A stretch of DNA of 64,000 nt from Shinella daejeonensis (GCF_024281235.1 NZ_JAHWXY010000002.1:1-64000), one strand, 5' to 3'. Counted from the first letter of the stretch, positions 1 to 7,992 are shown. Numbers and translations are program-made. Notes: generated from the sequence alone by a model not told the origin.

Positions 1-396
1 CCATGCTGGACGCACCAGCCATGGCCGCATAACTTAAGCCAAACGGTCTCCGGTAAAGCCGGGGCGGTTCACATCGCTGCCAACTGCGGCCTGCAGGTCG
101 ACAAGGCACTGACGACCCACGACTTCCTCGGGCGACTGGTGAAGGCGACAGGCGGCGGAATTGGTACGATGATCGAGATGGTCCGGGCAGCCTGCTACAA
201 GGCTCTGGCCAAAGATCACTCCGCTGTGACTGCTAAGGACTTCGAATTCGTTTACGGCCGCACGTCCGGCAGCCTGCCTTCTGAAAACATCATTACGGCG
301 AAGGCTTGGGTCGATCTTGATCGCAGCAACGCTCTCATCGACCTCGTCCCCAAGCCGGTAGAACCGAAGCGCTCCAGGAAAAAGGCATCGAAATGA
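1..396 (+). CDS. C-terminal part of a TniB-like transposition ATPase (cut by window start)
   Basis: The frame is open from base 1 to the stop at 396, so only the last ~130 residues are visible and the true start lies outside the window. The visible part has a helical stretch around a TGGGIGTMIEMVRAA segment and a basic tail ending KRSRKKASK. This resembles the end of TniB-type AAA ATPases, which act as target-selection ATPases for Mu/Tn7-like transposons. The Walker motifs would be upstream and cannot be checked. The call rests mostly on the next gene, a clear TniQ whose ATG overlaps this stop by 4 bases, as in tniABQ operons. The first ~12 codons read unlike the rest, so the upstream part could already be damaged. 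Confidence 0.55.
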   Translation, partial: PCWTHQPWPHNLSQTVSGKAGAVHIAANCGLQVDKALTTHDFLGRLVKATGGGIGTMIEMVRAACYKALAKDHSAVTAKDFEFVYGRTSGSLPSENIITAKAWVDLDRSNALIDLVPKPVEPKRSRKKASK

Positions 397-1793
397 CCCT
401 TCGCGTCACCCTGGAATATCATCATAAAGAGACCCGCAAGAGCTTGCTTTCTCGCCTGGCAATGGCGAACAGCTATCGCTCACTGGAGGCGTTTCTCTCG
501 CTCAACGGCACAAGTGCCCTGCCATTCGAGCGCGGAGAACCACAAGCAATCAAACGGCTGTCGGAGTGGTCAGGAGTGCCCGCCGAACAGTTATCCTGTT
601 ACAACATCAAAAGCAGCGGAGTCGGTTCGCATTGGAGTCTTGGCCCTGCATTGATGAGCAGGGACATGCGGGTCGGGCCCTATCACCGTTACTGCCCGAA
701 ATGCGTTGCTGCTGACCTCCAGCACGGCCGTGGACGGGAACAAACACGCCCTTACGTCCGCGCAGCATGGATGACGCGAGCGGTCGAGGCATGCGTCGAG
801 CATGGCTGCGTCATTGTAGAAGCTGCGGCTGACAAAAAGGCTCAAGGTGACTTCGCTCGCTATGTTGCAGACAACCTGGAGCGTCTCCGAGAAGAGGCTG
901 TGACAGTGCCTTCAGCCGCTTCAGTCGAAGTCGCGCGCTATGTGGAAAATCGCATCCACGGGAAATCAAGCAATGACTTCCTGGATCAGTTCGAAGCCTA
1001 CGTTGCAATCGATCTCTGCCGAAACATCGGCCATTTCGCGATCCAGCACGGACTCGTCGAAAGTGCGGCGGCACCGGGTGGGGAATTAAGCCTGGTCGAT
1101 TACGGTTTCGAAATTGCCTGCCACGGGCCGGAACGCATTGAAGCAATGATCGCTGAAGTTATTGCACGGGAACGTCCCTTCGCGATTGAGATGCAGGGTT
1201 TTTTTGGGAAGCTCCGCCGCTGGTTATTGCGCAACGAAGACAAAGACGAGTTCGCGGGAGTCATCGAGCTGTTCCAGGGCATCGCCGAGCGAAACCTTCC
1301 TATCGGCAGCGATGAAACGTTTGTTCTTCCCACACGCCAACGTCATCTTCATTCCGTCCGATCCGCAAGCATCGAATATAGAATGTTTGAAGATCGGGTT
1401 TATCAGCTCGCTATAGACGCAGGTCTGACGGAACCGACAGACTTGTCGAGCGGGCGCATCTACCTTGATGCGCAACGGACACACGACATTCTCTCTGTCG
1501 CCCTGGCTACAGTAACGACACCCGAAATCGCATCAGAGCTTGGCATCCACATTGAGCGCGTACGGCAAATGCTAGACGCAAATCTTTTGCCCCGTGTCGA
1601 AGCTGCCCAGGACGGAACCCGAATCTATTCGCGCGTGCGTCGTTCTGATTTCGACGCCTTCAAAAAGCGCTTGAACGCGCCCATGGCTACGCCGACCCGC
1701 GCGCAGGCCCAGGCTTACAAAGCTCTGGCAGACCAGAAACGCCGTGAATCACAGCAAGGTCCGGGCGGTCTCGGGACAGGAATTCGCGGCTAG
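393..1793 (+). CDS. tniQ: TniQ family transposition protein
   Basis: A 466-residue TniQ-family protein. TniQ/TnsD-type proteins choose the target site for Tn7- and Tn5053-like transposons. The N-terminal half carries the family's zinc-finger pattern: YCPKC (Cys101, Cys104) followed about 30 residues later by ACVEHGC (Cys134, His137), with the typical RAAWMTRAVEACVEHG context between. The C-terminal third (residues ~370-440) contains a helix-turn-helix-like stretch around TTPEIASELGIHIERVRQMLDANLLPRVE, probably a DNA-binding segment. Its start overlaps the upstream TniB-like stop (ATGA-type), indicating co-translation. No transposase is visible in the window, so this is one end of an element that continues to the left. 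The gene looks intact. Confidence 0.85.
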   Translation: MTLRVTLEYHHKETRKSLLSRLAMANSYRSLEAFLSLNGTSALPFERGEPQAIKRLSEWSGVPAEQLSCYNIKSSGVGSHWSLGPALMSRDMRVGPYHRYCPKCVAADLQHGRGREQTRPYVRAAWMTRAVEACVEHGCVIVEAAADKKAQGDFARYVADNLERLREEAVTVPSAASVEVARYVENRIHGKSSNDFLDQFEAYVAIDLCRNIGHFAIQHGLVESAAAPGGELSLVDYGFEIACHGPERIEAMIAEVIARERPFAIEMQGFFGKLRRWLLRNEDKDEFAGVIELFQGIAERNLPIGSDETFVLPTRQRHLHSVRSASIEYRMFEDRVYQLAIDAGLTEPTDLSSGRIYLDAQRTHDILSVALATVTTPEIASELGIHIERVRQMLDANLLPRVEAAQDGTRIYSRVRRSDFDAFKKRLNAPMATPTRAQAQAYKALADQKRRESQQGPGGLGTGIRG

Positions 1794-1806
1794 GAGAGAT
1801 CGTGAC

Positions 1807-1887
1807 ATGAAACGGATGATTGCGGCGGTGGTGTTCGTGGCTGCCGCCACAACCGCCTATGCTGAAGGCACCCCTCTCGTCACCTAG
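1807..1887 (+). pseudogene. N-terminal fragment of an exported protein (26 codons)
   Basis: A 26-codon frame beginning 13 bases after tniQ, with a good ribosome site (GGAGAGA). It encodes a signal-peptide-like sequence, MKRMIAAVVFVAAATTAYAE, with a plausible cleavage after AYA, and then stops six codons later (TAG at 1885). It looks like the intact beginning of a periplasmic protein whose body was lost at a recombination junction near 1880. The rest is not recognisable. Small exported proteins with such starts are common in conjugation operons, but the family cannot be named. Confidence 0.45.
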
Positions 1888-1997
1888 GACGGCGGTGTCG
1901 GGCGTCGCTGCGCATTCTCCTTGTCGCGGATTTTTAGCTCATCCTTGGCAGGCGTCACCGCCAGCCGGAAATGCTTCTTTATTTCGCACTCTTTCAT
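1884..1997 (-). CDS. Small uncharacterised reading frame (37 aa)
   Basis: A 37-codon minus-strand frame starting with ATG at 1997: highly charged, starting MKECEIKKHFRLAVTPAKDE and ending RRPTPPS. It lies just past the hairpin terminator at 2026-2059, and its stop overlaps the stop of the exported-protein fragment on the other strand. There is only a weak purine-rich site upstream. I do not recognise it. It may be a genuine small cargo gene or chance; the charged, low-GC-skew composition is unlike a random antisense frame. Confidence 0.2.
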   Translation of the reverse strand: MKECEIKKHFRLAVTPAKDELKIRDKENAQRRPTPPS

Positions 1998-2025
1998 GGG
2001 AAACATTCCTGTCACTCAAAAGGGG

Positions 2026-2059
2026 AAACGCATGGCCGGACAAGTCCGGCCATGCGTTT
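2026..2059 (-). terminator. Strong intrinsic terminator (16-bp perfect stem)
   Basis: A perfect 16-bp inverted repeat (AAACGCATGGCCGGAC, then its complement) with a 2-base spacer. Read on the minus strand it starts inside the TAA stop of the coupling-protein remnant and is followed by CCCCTTTT. Position and shape fit a rho-independent terminator for that minus-strand gene. Confidence 0.7.
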
Positions 2060-2342
2060 AGACGGATGCGCGCAGGTTGTGGCAGAGGTCTTTCGGAACG
2101 TCGTCCTTGAAGCAAGGATAGCGATGACCGAGGGCCGGCGGCAGTTTGGCGACCAGCAGGCGCTGTTCATGCTCTTGCGTCCGCGCCAACTCATCCGCAT
2201 AGACCAGCCGACGTTGCGTTGCCGAGGTCGTGTCCGTTTCGCTCAGAGAGTGCGTCGAACTGGAACTGCCGCCGCCTGTACCGCCGCTACCGCGACTGGA
2301 CCCGAACGTGCGGGCAACCGCGCTGCTGAAATTCCAAACGGT
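2058..2342 (-). pseudogene. C-terminal remnant of a probable type IV secretion coupling protein
   Basis: In one minus-strand frame there are ~94 codons without an ATG, ending at 2058: a Gly/Ser linker (GSGGTGGGSSSSTHSLSETD), then RRLVYADELARTQEHEQRLL, then KLPPALGHRYPCFKD and a short tail. The pattern 'R-L-(x)-DE-L-R…LLV…LPP…Y-F-D' is what the extreme C-terminus of VirD4/TraG-type coupling proteins looks like; these ATPases feed DNA to a conjugation channel. The 5' side ends abruptly at ~2342, where the sequence changes to the start of a Mu-like phage protease in another frame, so this is a deletion remnant and not a functional gene. The identification is by pattern only. Confidence 0.4.
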
Positions 2343-2436
2343 CGGCGGCCGAATAGGTGATCGGCTCGCCCTCCATGGGCGTGAACGTGCCGGTGCGGAA
2401 AACTTCGAGGCGAACGGTCGCGGTGGCGGCGGACAT
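2287..2436 (-). pseudogene. N-terminal remnant of a Mu-like phage head protease
   Basis: A minus-strand frame from ATG at 2436 with a TGGAG ribosome site. The first 32 residues contain RLEVFRTGTFTPMEGEPITY followed by SAAD, the characteristic beginning of Mu gpI-like head protease/scaffold proteins ('F-x-x-G-T-F-T-x-M-x-G-x-x-x-x-Y-S-A-A-D-L'). After SAAD the homology breaks and the frame runs out at 2287, inside the coupling-protein remnant. The normal protein is some 350 residues, so about 90% is deleted. Confidence 0.55.
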
Positions 2437-2484
2437 GTAGGCTCCAGAAATCAACCGGGGCGACCATGCATGGCCCGAAACGAC

Positions 2485-2514
2485 AAAGCGCCCGGAAGTC
2501 GTTCCGGGCGCTTT
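2485..2514 (-). terminator. Intrinsic terminator-like hairpin
   Basis: A perfect 13-bp inverted repeat (AAAGCGCCCGGAA, 4-base loop GTCG, TTCCGGGCGCTTT). It lies between the phage virion morphogenesis remnant, which ends at 2714 on the minus strand, and the protease remnant starting at 2436. It could work in either direction. Confidence 0.6.
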
Positions 2515-2713
2515 CAACCGTGTCGCTGACAACCAACATGCGCTCGTCAGGGGCGCTAATCAAGCCGCCGGCAAATCTGCGGGCCGGATGCGCGATTGGA
2601 AAGGCCCGCGTTCCGTTTCTAACGGGAGTCTAACGGGCCTCGCCCCCCAAATCCGGTATATCCGGGCCTCTCGGGTCGCCGCGCGCGCTGGTGCCCGAAT
2701 TCTGCAAGTCCCG

Positions 2714-3281
2714 TCATTCGTCACCAAGCCACTCCCGGGCGATACGGATGATGGTGACCTCGTCCTCCTTCGAAACGCCGAGGTAGGAGCGTTTCGGCAT
2801 GTTGATGGTATGCGCCCTGATTGTCACCTCGCGGGAAAAAATGGCGCGGGCTTTCTTCCGGAACTTCTGGTCGAGGGTATCGGTCTTTGCATCATAGTGC
2901 TGGTGCACCATGCCGGTGCGCTCCGGCATCTTGATCTCGCCGCCCAGCTGGTGGATCGCGGCTTGGGGCATCGGCGATTCGATCCGGACATCCTCATCGC
3001 TGGCGATCAGGTTCAGCGATTCGGCCAGCCGCCCGCGCGAGAAGGATGCGGATCGGCGTCAGGCGCTTGTCCTCCCGGCGCTGGATGGTCTTCGGCCTTA
3101 AGCGCGCCCAGGGAATGCCGTCCGGATCGCGTTCCAGATCAAAATTATCGCTGGCCGGATTCAAGATGCGCTCGCCGACGTTCTTGTAGAACCCGCGCGG
3201 GTCCATCCGGTCAAGCAAGGTATCGAGCCGGCCGCGGGCCTCGGCGTCCTCGAGCGTGACGGTGTAGGTAATGCCGGTCAT
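2714..3281 (-). pseudogene. Frameshifted Mu-like phage virion morphogenesis protein (gpG-like)
   Basis: Two minus-strand frames together make one ~190-residue phage virion morphogenesis protein. The first (ATG at 3281) reads MTGITYTVTLEDAEARGRL to TPIRILLARA. The second continues RLAESLNLIASDEDVRIESP through HQLGGEIKMP to the stop at 2714. The switch occurs in a GC-rich run near 3035-3045 (CTCGCGCGGGCGG) and needs a single-base indel. Such proteins are linked to head and tail assembly in Mu-like phages. Whether the indel is a real mutation or a sequencing error cannot be told here, but the surrounding genes are clearly decayed. Confidence 0.65.
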
Positions 3282-3362
3282 TGGATTTTGACTCGCATTG
3301 CGTTAGGATGATGATGTCGGGCACGCTAGACAGGTGGTTGTCCAGGTAGCTCCCCGACGTTG

Positions 3363-3382
3363 AGGCCGGATCACCCCGGCCT
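3363..3382. terminator. Small hairpin next to the phage remnant stop
   Basis: AGGCCGG, a 6-base loop, then CCGGCCT. It lies immediately past the minus-strand stop at 3384. The T-rich side (TTTTACTTTTT) is on the plus strand, so its direction is unclear. Confidence 0.35.
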
Positions 3383-3383
3383 T

Positions 3384-3892
3384 TTACTTTTTCGGTCGTT
3401 GATAAATGAGCTTGCCGCCGCGCCGCCGGTCCAATGTGCGCAGGTCGACCCGACCGGCCCGAGATGTCGTGTTGTAGGCGGTGACGGCCTCCCACCCGCG
3501 TTCGCCGATTTCAAAGACAATCAGCAGCCCCGTTTCCTTGTCGGCACGGATATAGCGGCGATCCACGATGAGTTCCTGCACGGCCGGGTCGGTCGGGTCC
3601 TTCTTTCGGACAACGCCGATCCGGATTTCATCCGGGTCCATGAGCGCCTCCGCCAACAGGGGCGTGGCGGTGGCCCGGTCATGCTTGCCGACCTTCAATG
3701 CTTCACGACGGTCGCGGAAGAGCTGATCTTCCAGTCCTCCCCGAAGGCGAAGCGCCGCGGATGGTGACTGATGATCCTGTTGCTCTTGCGCGCCCACACG
3801 ATTTCCGAGGCGGCAAAGCCTTTCAGCATCGCCCGCCCGAAAGCTTTTCGCGGATCCGGCCAAAGGGCAGACCCTTCCCCCATGGGAACCAC
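3384..3892 (-). pseudogene. Fusion remnant: Mu-like portal (DUF935) fragment joined to a PBECR2-like nuclease domain
   Basis: Two overlapping minus-strand frames. From 3892 to ~3740 the sequence reads KGFAASEIVWARKSNRIISH then HPRRFAFGEDW, typical of the middle of Mu-like portal proteins (DUF935). At EDW the homology jumps to the other frame, which reads LFRDRREALKVGKHDR, then LLAEALMDPDEIRIGV, then a barrel-like stretch to the stop at 3384. The second part resembles the phage Barnase-EndoU-ColicinE5-RelE-like nuclease 2 domain that often ends Mu gpF-like head morphogenesis proteins. This implies a deletion that removed the end of the portal gene and the start of the gpF-like gene. Not functional as a portal; the nuclease-like domain could still be translated from an internal start. 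Confidence 0.55.
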
Positions 3893-3913
3893 CGGGGGAA
3901 ATCGTGACGTGCC

Positions 3914-4642
3914 TTACGCGGTCAGAAGATGTCTCATGGCCGGGTCCGCTATCACCACCAGAGGACTTCCGTCACGAACATTGTCGGCCAGATGGATGAC
4001 GTCCTGATTGATCATTCGTATGCAGCCGGAGGATACGGCCCTGCCGATCGTCCATACCTCCGGGCTACCGTGGATGCGATAGATCGTGTCCTGATTGCCT
4101 TCGTGGATATAAAGAGCGCGTGATCCGAGCGGATTGCGGAGCCCCGGGCCCATGCCGCCATTGGCGATGCTGACCGGTTCAAGATCCGGCTGGCGCGCGA
4201 CCATCTCGTCGGGGGGATTCCAGCGCGGCCATTCGCGCTTGTAGGCGATATGCCGGCCGCGCCCTGCCCACGAAAAGCCGTCCCTGCCGACGCCGACGCC
4301 ATATCGGACCGCCCGCCCGCCGGACCGGACATGATAAAGGTAGCGGTTCGGCGTATCGACGATTACCGTGCCGACCGTCTCGTCGGTCGGATAGTCGACC
4401 TCCGTCCGCCACCATTTGGGGTCGAGCCTGGAGACGTCGACCTTGGGGATCGGAAAACGTTCATTGGGCAGCGCGGAATACATGGGAGGTGTCTCGCGCG
4501 GCGGCGGACGGGGCGGCGCAGCCTGCTGAATGGCCGGTGTGGATGGACGTGTGGAGGCGCAGCCGGTCAAGGCCAGCGCACCGACGCCTGCAAGGAATGC
4601 GCGTCGTCCGAGTGCAACGGGATATCGGTTATGCTTGCTCAA
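3914..4642 (-). CDS. L,D-transpeptidase (YkuD family) lipoprotein
   Basis: A periplasmic L,D-transpeptidase that forms 3-3 peptidoglycan cross-links or attaches proteins to peptidoglycan. The N-terminus has a twin-arginine-like start (GRRAFLAGVGALALTGCAS) with a lipobox Cys, so it is probably membrane-anchored. A proline-rich linker follows (APPRPPPRETPP). The catalytic signature HGSPEVW…GRAVSSGCIRM is intact, with Cys in SGCIRM as the nucleophile. I chose the TTG at 4642 because AAGGA lies 7 bases upstream; another TTG at 4681 would add 13 residues before the signal sequence. It borders the mobile-element debris and probably marks the start of ordinary chromosome. Confidence 0.9.
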   Translation of the reverse strand: MSKHNRYPVALGRRAFLAGVGALALTGCASTRPSTPAIQQAAPPRPPPRETPPMYSALPNERFPIPKVDVSRLDPKWWRTEVDYPTDETVGTVIVDTPNRYLYHVRSGGRAVRYGVGVGRDGFSWAGRGRHIAYKREWPRWNPPDEMVARQPDLEPVSIANGGMGPGLRNPLGSRALYIHEGNQDTIYRIHGSPEVWTIGRAVSSGCIRMINQDVIHLADNVRDGSPLVVIADPAMRHLLTA

Positions 4643-4822
4643 AGCCGTGTCCTTACGACATGTGTGATGAGGGGAGGACAAATGAGAGGTACCTTAAGGT
4701 AGTCTTAAGGGGCACGGCAGGAGACCTTTCCCGATTTAACGGGCGGTCGAGGCTCCCCGATCTACGGCAATTCATGCGCGCCACTGCGCCTGCGGCCATG
4801 CCCATGAAGCGCTTGTCGACTG

Positions 4823-5710
4823 TCACGCGCCCGGACGAGATATCAGGCTCGATCTAAGTTCCTCGATAAAGCATCCTACGCGGGATGGCATGTGGCGGCG
4901 CGAGGGCAGCACGGCCCAGACGGCAAGGCTGACCGGATCTGCGTCCTGCAAGGGAACTTCCACCAGTTCACCACCGGCAAGATCGCCCACGACGTCCCAA
5001 TAGGTCAGCAGCGCGAGACCGGTTCCGGCCAAGCAGGCGGCGCGCAGGGCATCGGCGCTGCTGGCGGACAGGCGGCCGTTGATCGGCCGGGCGATCTGTT
5101 GCCCATCACGCTGGAACAGCCAGGAACCGATTCCGTGCAGCGTCAGGCAGGCATGGGTGTCGAGGTCCGAAAGCATCTGCGGATGGCCATGGGCCTCAAG
5201 ATAGGCCGGGGAGGCGCAGAGCGTCCTCGGATTGTCCGCAAGTTTCACGGCGATCAGCTCCGAGACCTGGAGCGGCGCAACGCGAATGGCGACATCGATA
5301 CCCGAAGCGACGATATCGACGATCCCGTCGGACAGGGTGACATCGGCCTGCAACAGCGGATGGGCCGCCATCAGTCTTGCGACCGCCGGAACGACCAGCG
5401 TCCTGCCGATGATATTGGGAGCCGTCACCCGGAGTGTCCCTCCCAGCCCTTCCGGCCGTTCGGCAAAGGCCGACAGGGCCGTATCCCGTGCGTCGAGCAT
5501 TGCCCTGGCAAGCGGCAGGAACGTTTCGCCTTCCGAAGTCAGCGCAAGGGAGCGCGTGGTCCGGTGAACCAGACGGACGCCGAGTTCTCCTTCCAATTTG
5601 GCAAGCCGCCGGCTGACGGCCATGGGGGACGCGTCGACCAGCCGTCCGGCTGCGGAGAGGCTGCCGGTCGAGACGATCGAACAGAAGAGGGCGACATCGG
5701 ATACATCCAT
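4823..5710 (-). CDS. LysR family transcriptional regulator
   Basis: 295 residues, the usual LysR length. The N-terminal winged helix is clear: DVALFCSIVSTGSLSAAGRL then PMAVSRRLAKLEGELGVRL and HRTTRSLALTSEGE. The rest is the periplasmic-binding-like effector domain. It is of the type closest to Rhodobacterial/rhizobial activator-repressors of oxidoreductase genes. It is divergent from the old yellow enzyme gene with a 145-bp spacer that holds two palindromes (5718-5743 and 5804-5819), so the neighbouring flavoenzyme operon is its likely target. The ligand is unknown. Confidence 0.92.
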   Translation of the reverse strand: MDVSDVALFCSIVSTGSLSAAGRLVDASPMAVSRRLAKLEGELGVRLVHRTTRSLALTSEGETFLPLARAMLDARDTALSAFAERPEGLGGTLRVTAPNIIGRTLVVPAVARLMAAHPLLQADVTLSDGIVDIVASGIDVAIRVAPLQVSELIAVKLADNPRTLCASPAYLEAHGHPQMLSDLDTHACLTLHGIGSWLFQRDGQQIARPINGRLSASSADALRAACLAGTGLALLTYWDVVGDLAGGELVEVPLQDADPVSLAVWAVLPSRRHMPSRVGCFIEELRSSLISRPGA

Positions 5711-5717
5711 AACTTTA

Positions 5718-5743
5718 ACGATAATAGATATATAGCCTATCGT
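5718..5743. promoter_or_regulatory. Candidate LysR operator next to the regulator gene
   Basis: ACGATA and TATCGT form an inverted pair separated by 14 AT-rich bases. It ends 8 bases from the regulator's start codon, where an autoregulatory LysR box would be expected. Confidence 0.4.
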
Positions 5744-5803
5744 CCAGCGCGACTAGCGCACGCCCTTCGGTCTACCCATCTGTTCGACGACAGACTGATA
5801 TAT

Positions 5804-5819
5804 CGCAAGAATTCTTGCG
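5804..5819. promoter_or_regulatory. Perfect 16-bp palindrome upstream of the old yellow enzyme gene
   Basis: CGCAAGAATTCTTGCG is perfectly symmetric and ends 36 bases before the ATG at 5856. It is a likely regulator-binding site. It also has the GCAA-N6-TTGC form seen in the cyclitol island, which may be coincidence. Confidence 0.5.
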
Positions 5820-5855
5820 GTAGAGTGATGTGCACCGGATCCGAGGGAACAGACA

Positions 5856-6962
5856 ATGGCGGCGAATGTCGAGATGCTTTTCACGAAAACCGATATAAAT
5901 TCTCTTTCCCTGCGCAACCGCTTCGCGGTCGCGCCGATGACGCGGGTGAGCGCCGACAAGGATGGCAGGGCCACCGAAACGATGAGGCGCTACTATGAGC
6001 GGTTTGCGAAGGGTGGCTTCGGCCTGCTGATCACCGAGGGCCTCTATACCGACCAGGCATTCTCGCAAGGCTATCATCACCAGCCCGGAATCAGCGACGC
6101 GGCGCAGGCGCTGGCCTGGAAGCCGGTCGTCGTTGCCGCCCGCCATCATGGTGCGCGGGTCTTCGCGCAGATCATGCATTCCGGTGCGCTTGGTTACGCA
6201 AACCGTTTCCGTGAAGGCACCGTCGGCCCCTCGGCGATCCAGCCGAAAGGCAAGCCGAGCGAACTGTATTACGGTGAGGGCGAGTTTCGGGTCCCCCGCG
6301 TCATGAGCGATGAAGAAATCGCCGATGCGGTCGAGGGCTTCGCCGGGGCGGCGCGGCGCGCGGTCAGTGTCGCGGGGTTCGACGGGGTCGAACTCCACGG
6401 CGCCAATGGCTATCTCATCGACCAGTTTCTCACCGATTATGCCAATATCCGCACCGACCGCTGGGGAGGAAGCCCGCAGAAACGGACTGAATTCCTCCGG
6501 GCGGTGTTCAAGGCCGTGCGCGCACAAATCGGCGACGCCGTCCCGCTGGGTGCGCGCATCTCGCAGGGCAAGGTGAACGATTTTTACCACAAGTGGCAGG
6601 GCCGTGAGGCGGATGCCGAGATCGTCTTCGGTTCGCTGGCCGACGCCGGTGCCGATTTCATCCATGTCACCGAATTCGAGGCCTGGCAGCCCGCTTTCGA
6701 GGGCGGGCGGGACAGTCTCGCCGCATTGGCGCGCCGGTTCGCGCCGAAGGCCGCGATCATCGCCAACGGCGGCCTGCATGATCTCGGCCGCGCCGGCGAG
6801 ATGCTCGGCCGCGATGCCGACGTGATCGCGCTTGGCCGGGGTGCGCTGGCCAATCCCGATTTTCCCCGCCGCGCCGAAGCGGCCCGGGAGCTTGCGGAAT
6901 TCGACAGCGGCCTCCTGACCCCCGTCGCCAATATCAAGCCGCGCGAACTCGAAATGGCCTGA
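5856..6962 (+). CDS. Old yellow enzyme family NADH:flavin oxidoreductase
   Basis: A 368-residue FMN enzyme of the old yellow enzyme family, which reduces activated C=C bonds of enones, nitro-esters and similar compounds with NAD(P)H. The N-terminus shows the FMN-binding start (SLRNRFAVAPMTRVSADKDG), the middle the substrate-binding HGANGYLIDQFL (His and Asn of the H-x-x-N motif), and RTDRWGGS follows as in the family. The C-terminal ANGGL and ALGRGALANPD bind the FMN phosphate. It is first in a co-directional set with an arginase-like gene (23 bp later) and an LLM oxidoreductase, facing the LysR regulator. Its physiological substrate is unknown. Confidence 0.9.
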   Translation: MAANVEMLFTKTDINSLSLRNRFAVAPMTRVSADKDGRATETMRRYYERFAKGGFGLLITEGLYTDQAFSQGYHHQPGISDAAQALAWKPVVVAARHHGARVFAQIMHSGALGYANRFREGTVGPSAIQPKGKPSELYYGEGEFRVPRVMSDEEIADAVEGFAGAARRAVSVAGFDGVELHGANGYLIDQFLTDYANIRTDRWGGSPQKRTEFLRAVFKAVRAQIGDAVPLGARISQGKVNDFYHKWQGREADAEIVFGSLADAGADFIHVTEFEAWQPAFEGGRDSLAALARRFAPKAAIIANGGLHDLGRAGEMLGRDADVIALGRGALANPDFPRRAEAARELAEFDSGLLTPVANIKPRELEMA

Positions 6963-6985
6963 CCTGAAGGAGAGAGGTTGAAACG

Positions 6986-7864
6986 ATGACCAGCAAACAA
7001 TCAAAAACGCTCAGACTCGTCATGCCGCAATGGCAGGGCGGCGATAATCCGAACACGTATCTGGGTTCTCGGCTTCTGGCCTGGCTTGCGCCGGAAAGCG
7101 ATTGGCCGACGGTGGAGGTTCCGGTTCCCGCGCCCGATGGCGCGCCGGCCCGAACGGAGAACGGCGTCCGCCATCGCGGCGCGCTGATGAAACAGTTGCA
7201 GGCGGCCGCCGCACTGCTTGAAACGCACCGCCCGGACAAGGTGGTGGTGTTCGGCGGCGATTGCCTGGTCGACCAGGCGCCCTTCGCCTATCTCAATCAG
7301 CGCTATGACGGCAAGCTGGGCGTGCTCTGGCTGGATGCGCATCCGGACGTGAAGACGCCGAAGGACTATCCCAACGCACATACGATGGTGCTTGGAAATC
7401 TGCTCGGGGAAGGCGACCCGGAAATGGCGGCGCAGGTGAAGGTTCCGCTCGATCCGGCGCGGCTTCTGCTGGCCGGTCTGAACTCGGTTCGCCTGACTGA
7501 TCAGGAGCGGGATGTCGTCACCCGGCATAACATCGCGGTCGTCCACACCGGGGAACTCGATCCGGACAGCGCCCCTGTCCTCGACTGGATCCGGGCCAAC
7601 GACATCCGCCATCTCGCCATCCACCTCGATCTGGATGTGCTGGACCCCGGGGCGTTCCGCTCGACCTTCTTCGGCGAACCGCAGCCCGAGGCCGATCCGG
7701 TGGAGGCTTTTCCGGCCGGAACGATGAGCTTTGCGGTTCTGGCCCGATTGCTGAAGGACCTGGACGCAAACACCACGATCGTCGGGCTCGGCATCACCGA
7801 GCATCTGCCGTGGGATGCGATCAATCTGCGCAATCTGCTCAATGATGTGCCCATCCTTCAGTAA
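6986..7864 (+). CDS. Arginase/agmatinase/formiminoglutamase-superfamily hydrolase
   Basis: 292 residues. The binuclear Mn-binding motifs of ureohydrolases are present but with variants: FGGDCLV (the usual GGDHS is GGDC here), WLDAHPDVKTP for the DAHxD motif, and HLDLDVLDP for the DxDxxDP motif. The His of GGDH is replaced by Cys, and the DAHxD alanine by Pro, so the true substrate probably differs from arginine or agmatine. It follows the old yellow enzyme gene closely and is probably in the same transcript. Its role in the set is not evident. Confidence 0.8.
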   Translation: MTSKQSKTLRLVMPQWQGGDNPNTYLGSRLLAWLAPESDWPTVEVPVPAPDGAPARTENGVRHRGALMKQLQAAAALLETHRPDKVVVFGGDCLVDQAPFAYLNQRYDGKLGVLWLDAHPDVKTPKDYPNAHTMVLGNLLGEGDPEMAAQVKVPLDPARLLLAGLNSVRLTDQERDVVTRHNIAVVHTGELDPDSAPVLDWIRANDIRHLAIHLDLDVLDPGAFRSTFFGEPQPEADPVEAFPAGTMSFAVLARLLKDLDANTTIVGLGITEHLPWDAINLRNLLNDVPILQ

Positions 7865-7865
7865 G

Positions 7866-7924
7866 GGCACCCAACGGAACCCGCCGGCCGACCTCGTGAG
7901 GTCTTGTCAGCGGTTCCAGGTGCC
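7866..7924 (+). other. Nested stem-loop between the arginase-like and LLM genes
   Basis: Three stems nest around one centre: GGCACC (7866) with GGTGCC (7919), GGAACC (7876) with GGTTCC (7912), and GACCTC (7890) with GAGGTC (7898). There is no clear U-tract after it, so it may be a processing or leader structure and not a simple terminator. Confidence 0.45.
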
Positions 7925-7992
7925 GGAGTGATTTTCAAGGGAAGGAATGCCCGGAACCGTCCGCATGGCTCCGGGCCGGCCTCCCGCTGCTC

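Noticed and set aside
5805-5818. GCAA-N6-TTGC core upstream of the old yellow enzyme gene as part of the island regulon
   Set aside because: It lies far from the island, next to a LysR gene that more simply explains it; one such match per 64 kb is expected by chance.
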